Shown in pieces: positions 5,920-8,597 of a DNA stretch of 8,597 nt (its first letter is position 1; every line of letters starts with the position of its first letter). The translations under genes and the position numbers were made by a program. Source of the DNA: Actinomycetota bacterium (GTDB lineage Bacteria; Actinomycetota; Actinomycetes; Mycobacteriales; Micromonosporaceae); assembly GCA_005885115.1 (NCBI GenBank), contig VAXX01000041.1:1-8597 (forward strand). Direction: 5' to 3'. The notes beneath the pieces are model-generated. The model saw only the letters and a list, made by a program, of their open reading frames with translations. It had not been told where the DNA came from and ran no database searches.

Positions 5920-8427
5920 GTGAGGCTCCTCGGCGGGATCGGACGTGCGCTGGGCCTGGTCCGGCTGGGCTGGCGGCTCCAGGTGCTGTACGCCTGGGTG
6001 ATCCCGGCCGCGATCGTGACCGCGGTGGGCGCCGCCGCGCTTCCGGGTACCCCGCCACTGCATACCGTCGAGCCGCTCCACCTGGGCTTCGCGCTCGCCG
6101 CGGCGACCATGGCCCAGCTCGCCCGGGTACGCGTCCGGGTCGGTACCACCCAGATCTCCCTGGGTTGGGGCGAGGCCGCCCTGATCGTGGTCCTGTACCT
6201 GATCCCGTACGGCTGGGTACCGGCGATGGTGCTCGTCGGGGTCCTCCTCGCCCAGCTCATCCTGCGGTTGTTCGGGGAAGTGCGTACCCCCGTCGCTCTT
6301 GCCTACAACGCGGCCATCCTGTCGCTGGCGGCGGCCGTCGCCACGGGCCTCGCGGCTCTGATCAATTCCCGGGTCCACGACACCGGCGGCCTGCGCATCG
6401 CCGCGGCACTGGTCCCGGCGGCGATCGTCTACACGGCCGTCAACCTCGTGCTGTTCGCCCTGGTCATGAGCCTGCGCACCGGGACCCCGTTCGGCGAGCT
6501 GGCCCGGCGTACGTTGCGCGGCAAGCTCCCGGTGATCGGCAGCAACATCGCGGTCGGTCTGTTGATCGTGGTGATGAGCGGCGAGGACCCGTGGTGGCTG
6601 GTGATCCTGCCGCCGGTGCTCTGGCTGCTGCGCGGCGCGTACGCCAACCGGCTACGTGCCGACGACGAGCGCCGGGGCTGGGAGCTGTTCTCCCGCTCCA
6701 CCGAGGCGCTCAACCAGCTTGACGAGGCCGGGGTCGCGCAGGCCGGCGTACAGGGCGCGACGCTGCTGTTCCCGTCCGCCGTCGCCGAGGTACGGGTGCT
6801 GCGCCCGGACGGGGTGACCTGGAGCTACCGGGGTAGCTCCGACACGGCCGTGCAGAGCGCGGCCGCGCTGGACATGCCGGCCGGGCGGCTGGCGGTGACC
6901 CGGCGGCTGGGGGTCGGCGGCGCCCCCGTGGGCGAGCTGCGGCTGCACTTCCAGGGCCCGGTCGAGCTGTCCGACCGGGAGACCGCGCAACTGTCCGCGT
7001 TCTCCGACGCGCTCGCCGCGGCGCTGCACGACGCCGCCTCGCACCGCGAGCTGCAGGCCCTGCTGGCCAAGCACCTGCACGCCGCCGCGCACGACCAACT
7101 GACCGGGCTGCCCAACCGGGACACCCTCCTGACCCGGGGCAACGGGCAGCTTCGGGCGCTGGACCGGGATACCCCGGTCGCGTTGCTGCTGCTGGACATG
7201 GACCACTTCAAGGAGGTCAACGACACGCTCGGGCACGCGGCCGGGGACCGGCTGCTGCGGGTACTGGCGGCGCGGATCGGCGGGTTCGCGCGCGGTGGCG
7301 AGCTGGTCGCCCGGCTGTCCGGGGACGAGTTCGCGGTGTTCGTGACCGCCCTGGCGGCCTCGCCCGACGACGGCGGGATGACCGAGGCGCTGCGCCGGGC
7401 CCGCGAGCTGGCCGACCTGGTCGCCATGCCGACCGAGGTGGTGGGGGTACCGCTGGCGATCGAGGCCTCGATTGGTGTGGTGGTCGCGCCGGCCGGCAGC
7501 ATCGACATGACCGAGCTGCTGCGCCGGGCGGACATCGCCATGTACCAGGCCAAGCGCGGCGGGCACGCGGTGAGCTGGTACGACGGCTCCGGCGACCAGG
7601 CCAGTACCGACCGGCTGGCCCTGCTGGCCGAGCTGCGCGAGGCGCTCGCCGGCACCGGTCAGCTCGTGCTGGCCTACCAGCCGGCCATCGACCTGCACAG
7701 CTACGCGCCGACCGGGGTCGAGGCGCTGATCCGGTGGCAGCACCCACGCCGGGGCGAGTTGCTGCCCCGCGAGTTCATCTCGGTACTCGAACAGAGCGAC
7801 CTGGTCGGCCCGTTCACCCGGTACGTCCTGGACCAGGCCCTCGCGATGGCCGCCACCTGGCTGGCGCAGGGACTGGCCGTACCCGTGTCGGTGAACGTGT
7901 CCCCGCGTAGCCTGCTCGACCCCGAACTGCCCGCGCAGGTGGCCGCGCTGCTCGTCCGGTACGGCGTACCCGCGCACCGGCTCGTCCTGGAGATCACCGA
8001 GACCGTGGTGGTACCCGAGCAGGACGCGGTCACCGCCGTCCTGGACAGCCTGATCGAGCTGGGCGTACAGCTGTCCGTGGACGACTTCGGCACCGGCTAC
8101 TCATCGCTGAAGTTCGTCACCCGGGTACACGTGGACGAGGTCAAGGTCGATCGCAGCTTCGTCCGCCGGATGGTCGAGTCGCCCGAGGTCATGGCGATCA
8201 TCAAGATCACCGTTGACCTCGCCGGCCAGCTCGGCGTACGGGTGGTCGCCGAAGGGGTGGAGACCGCCGAGCAGCGCAGTGCCCTCGCCGATGTGGGCTG
8301 CACCTCCGCGCAGGGGCACCTGTTCTTCGCCGCGCTACCGGCCGAGCGGATCACCGGTACCCTCGCCGAGCTCACCCGCAACCAGGGCGGCAAGATCATC
8401 CCGTTCCGCAACGAAGGCGCCTCGTAG
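5920..8427 (+). CDS. Membrane-anchored GGDEF-EAL cyclic-di-GMP turnover protein
   Basis: This 835-residue bifunctional-type protein would make and/or degrade cyclic-di-GMP. Residues 20-240 hold about seven hydrophobic helices (e.g. VLYAWVIPAAIV, AALIVVLYLIPYGW, MVLVGVLLAQLIL). About 248-385 is a degenerate GAF-like sensor. The GGDEF domain (about 388-560) starts DQLTGLPNR, has metal-site Asp426 in LLLLDMDHFKEVND and the signature SGDEF at 467-471; the inhibitory-site RxxD is RGGE (458-461). The EAL domain (about 575-825) has EAL at 601-603, Asn659, ExxE-type 691-694 (EITE), DDFGTGYSS from 721, Lys742, Glu778 and Gln798, so phosphodiesterase residues look complete. I chose GTG 5920 because GGAG lies 6 nt upstream; the frame extends to 5854 without a ribosome site. 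A 189-bp gap separates it from the upstream small gene, suggesting its own promoter. It is followed after 3 bp by a phosphotransferase-like gene. The signal sensed is unknown. Confidence 0.94.
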   Translation: MRLLGGIGRALGLVRLGWRLQVLYAWVIPAAIVTAVGAAALPGTPPLHTVEPLHLGFALAAATMAQLARVRVRVGTTQISLGWGEAALIVVLYLIPYGWVPAMVLVGVLLAQLILRLFGEVRTPVALAYNAAILSLAAAVATGLAALINSRVHDTGGLRIAAALVPAAIVYTAVNLVLFALVMSLRTGTPFGELARRTLRGKLPVIGSNIAVGLLIVVMSGEDPWWLVILPPVLWLLRGAYANRLRADDERRGWELFSRSTEALNQLDEAGVAQAGVQGATLLFPSAVAEVRVLRPDGVTWSYRGSSDTAVQSAAALDMPAGRLAVTRRLGVGGAPVGELRLHFQGPVELSDRETAQLSAFSDALAAALHDAASHRELQALLAKHLHAAAHDQLTGLPNRDTLLTRGNGQLRALDRDTPVALLLLDMDHFKEVNDTLGHAAGDRLLRVLAARIGGFARGGELVARLSGDEFAVFVTALAASPDDGGMTEALRRARELADLVAMPTEVVGVPLAIEASIGVVVAPAGSIDMTELLRRADIAMYQAKRGGHAVSWYDGSGDQASTDRLALLAELREALAGTGQLVLAYQPAIDLHSYAPTGVEALIRWQHPRRGELLPREFISVLEQSDLVGPFTRYVLDQALAMAATWLAQGLAVPVSVNVSPRSLLDPELPAQVAALLVRYGVPAHRLVLEITETVVVPEQDAVTAVLDSLIELGVQLSVDDFGTGYSSLKFVTRVHVDEVKVDRSFVRRMVESPEVMAIIKITVDLAGQLGVRVVAEGVETAEQRSALADVGCTSAQGHLFFAALPAERITGTLAELTRNQGGKIIPFRNEGAS

Positions 8428-8430
8428 CCG

Positions 8431-8597
8431 GTGCCCGACGAGACCGAGGAGCTCGCCGGCAACGTCGGGGGAGCGGTATGGGTCGGCGACACCGTACGCG
8501 GGCCGACCGGCCCCTGGACTCCGGCCGTGCATGCCCTGCTGGGTCACCTCGCGCCCCGGATCCCGTACGTCCCGGCGGTCCTCGGCATGGACGAGCG
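8431..8597 (+). CDS. Aminoglycoside phosphotransferase (APH)/choline kinase-family protein, 3' end outside window
   Basis: A frame beginning with GTG 3 bp after the GGDEF-EAL stop stays open for 55 codons to the window end. It reads MPDETEELAGN, then VGGAVWVGDTVRGPTGPWTP, then AVHALLGHLAPRIPYVPAVLGMDE. The order 'GN.GG.V..GDTVR.P.GPWTPAVHALL.HL' followed by a 'P.VLG.DE' strand is the N-lobe start seen in many actinobacterial APH-like phosphotransferases; these transfer phosphate from ATP to small molecules, and most have unknown substrates. The catalytic HGD and DFD motifs would lie beyond the window. The 3-bp spacing suggests translational coupling to the upstream gene; a GAACGAAGG stretch at 8409-8417 could contribute as a ribosome site. 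The family call rests on recognising this short N-terminus and is moderately sure. Confidence 0.72.
   Translation, partial: MPDETEELAGNVGGAVWVGDTVRGPTGPWTPAVHALLGHLAPRIPYVPAVLGMDE

Noticed and set aside
6652..7977. Minus-strand open frame of 441 codons opposite the GGDEF-EAL gene
   Set aside because: It is antisense to intact GGDEF and EAL domains; its composition is that of a shadow frame.

Overview
The window is very GC-rich, uses GTG and TTG starts freely, is rich in GTAC-containing codons, and carries a mycothiol-detoxification gene. This points to an actinomycete, most likely of the family Micromonosporaceae (Micromonospora-like); the family assignment is an inference from style and gene content. 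Almost all of it is ordinary chromosomal coding sequence. I see no tRNA or rRNA genes, insertion sequences, CRISPR arrays or prophage genes.

Layout. (1) 1-3666, plus strand: the 3' part of a cystathionine gamma-synthase gene (metB-like), a 467-residue amidase-signature enzyme, and a threonine ammonia-lyase with a C-terminal ACT domain (ilvA) that overlaps the amidase stop by ATGA. (2) 3641-4625, minus strand: the elongation factor gene greA, whose end overlaps the end of ilvA by 26 bp, and upstream of it a small single-pass membrane protein of the DUF4307 type. (3) 4710-5730, plus strand: an mca-like mycothiol S-conjugate amidase and a 70-residue single-pass membrane protein. (4) 5920-8597, plus strand: a large membrane-anchored GGDEF-EAL protein for cyclic-di-GMP turnover, then the start of a phosphotransferase-like gene that runs off the window.

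The order metB / greA / DUF4307 / mca / small membrane protein matches the Mycobacterium tuberculosis stretch Rv1079-Rv1083 as I remember it. Here the amidase and ilvA lie between metB and greA. MetB, IlvA and Mca share a loose sulfur / threonine / cysteine-thiol theme, but the window does not prove functional coupling.

The points most worth a second look are these. The Mca-like protein appears to lack about 25-30 internal residues that I expect in the family, at a spot marked by a short in-frame direct repeat. A perfect AT-rich inverted repeat lies near the likely -35 region of greA. A leader with two mutually exclusive GC-rich hairpins precedes the cyclic-di-GMP gene. The GGDEF-EAL protein has a variant GGDEF motif and a variant inhibitory site but an intact EAL catalytic set. 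I found no convincing wholly new multi-gene system.
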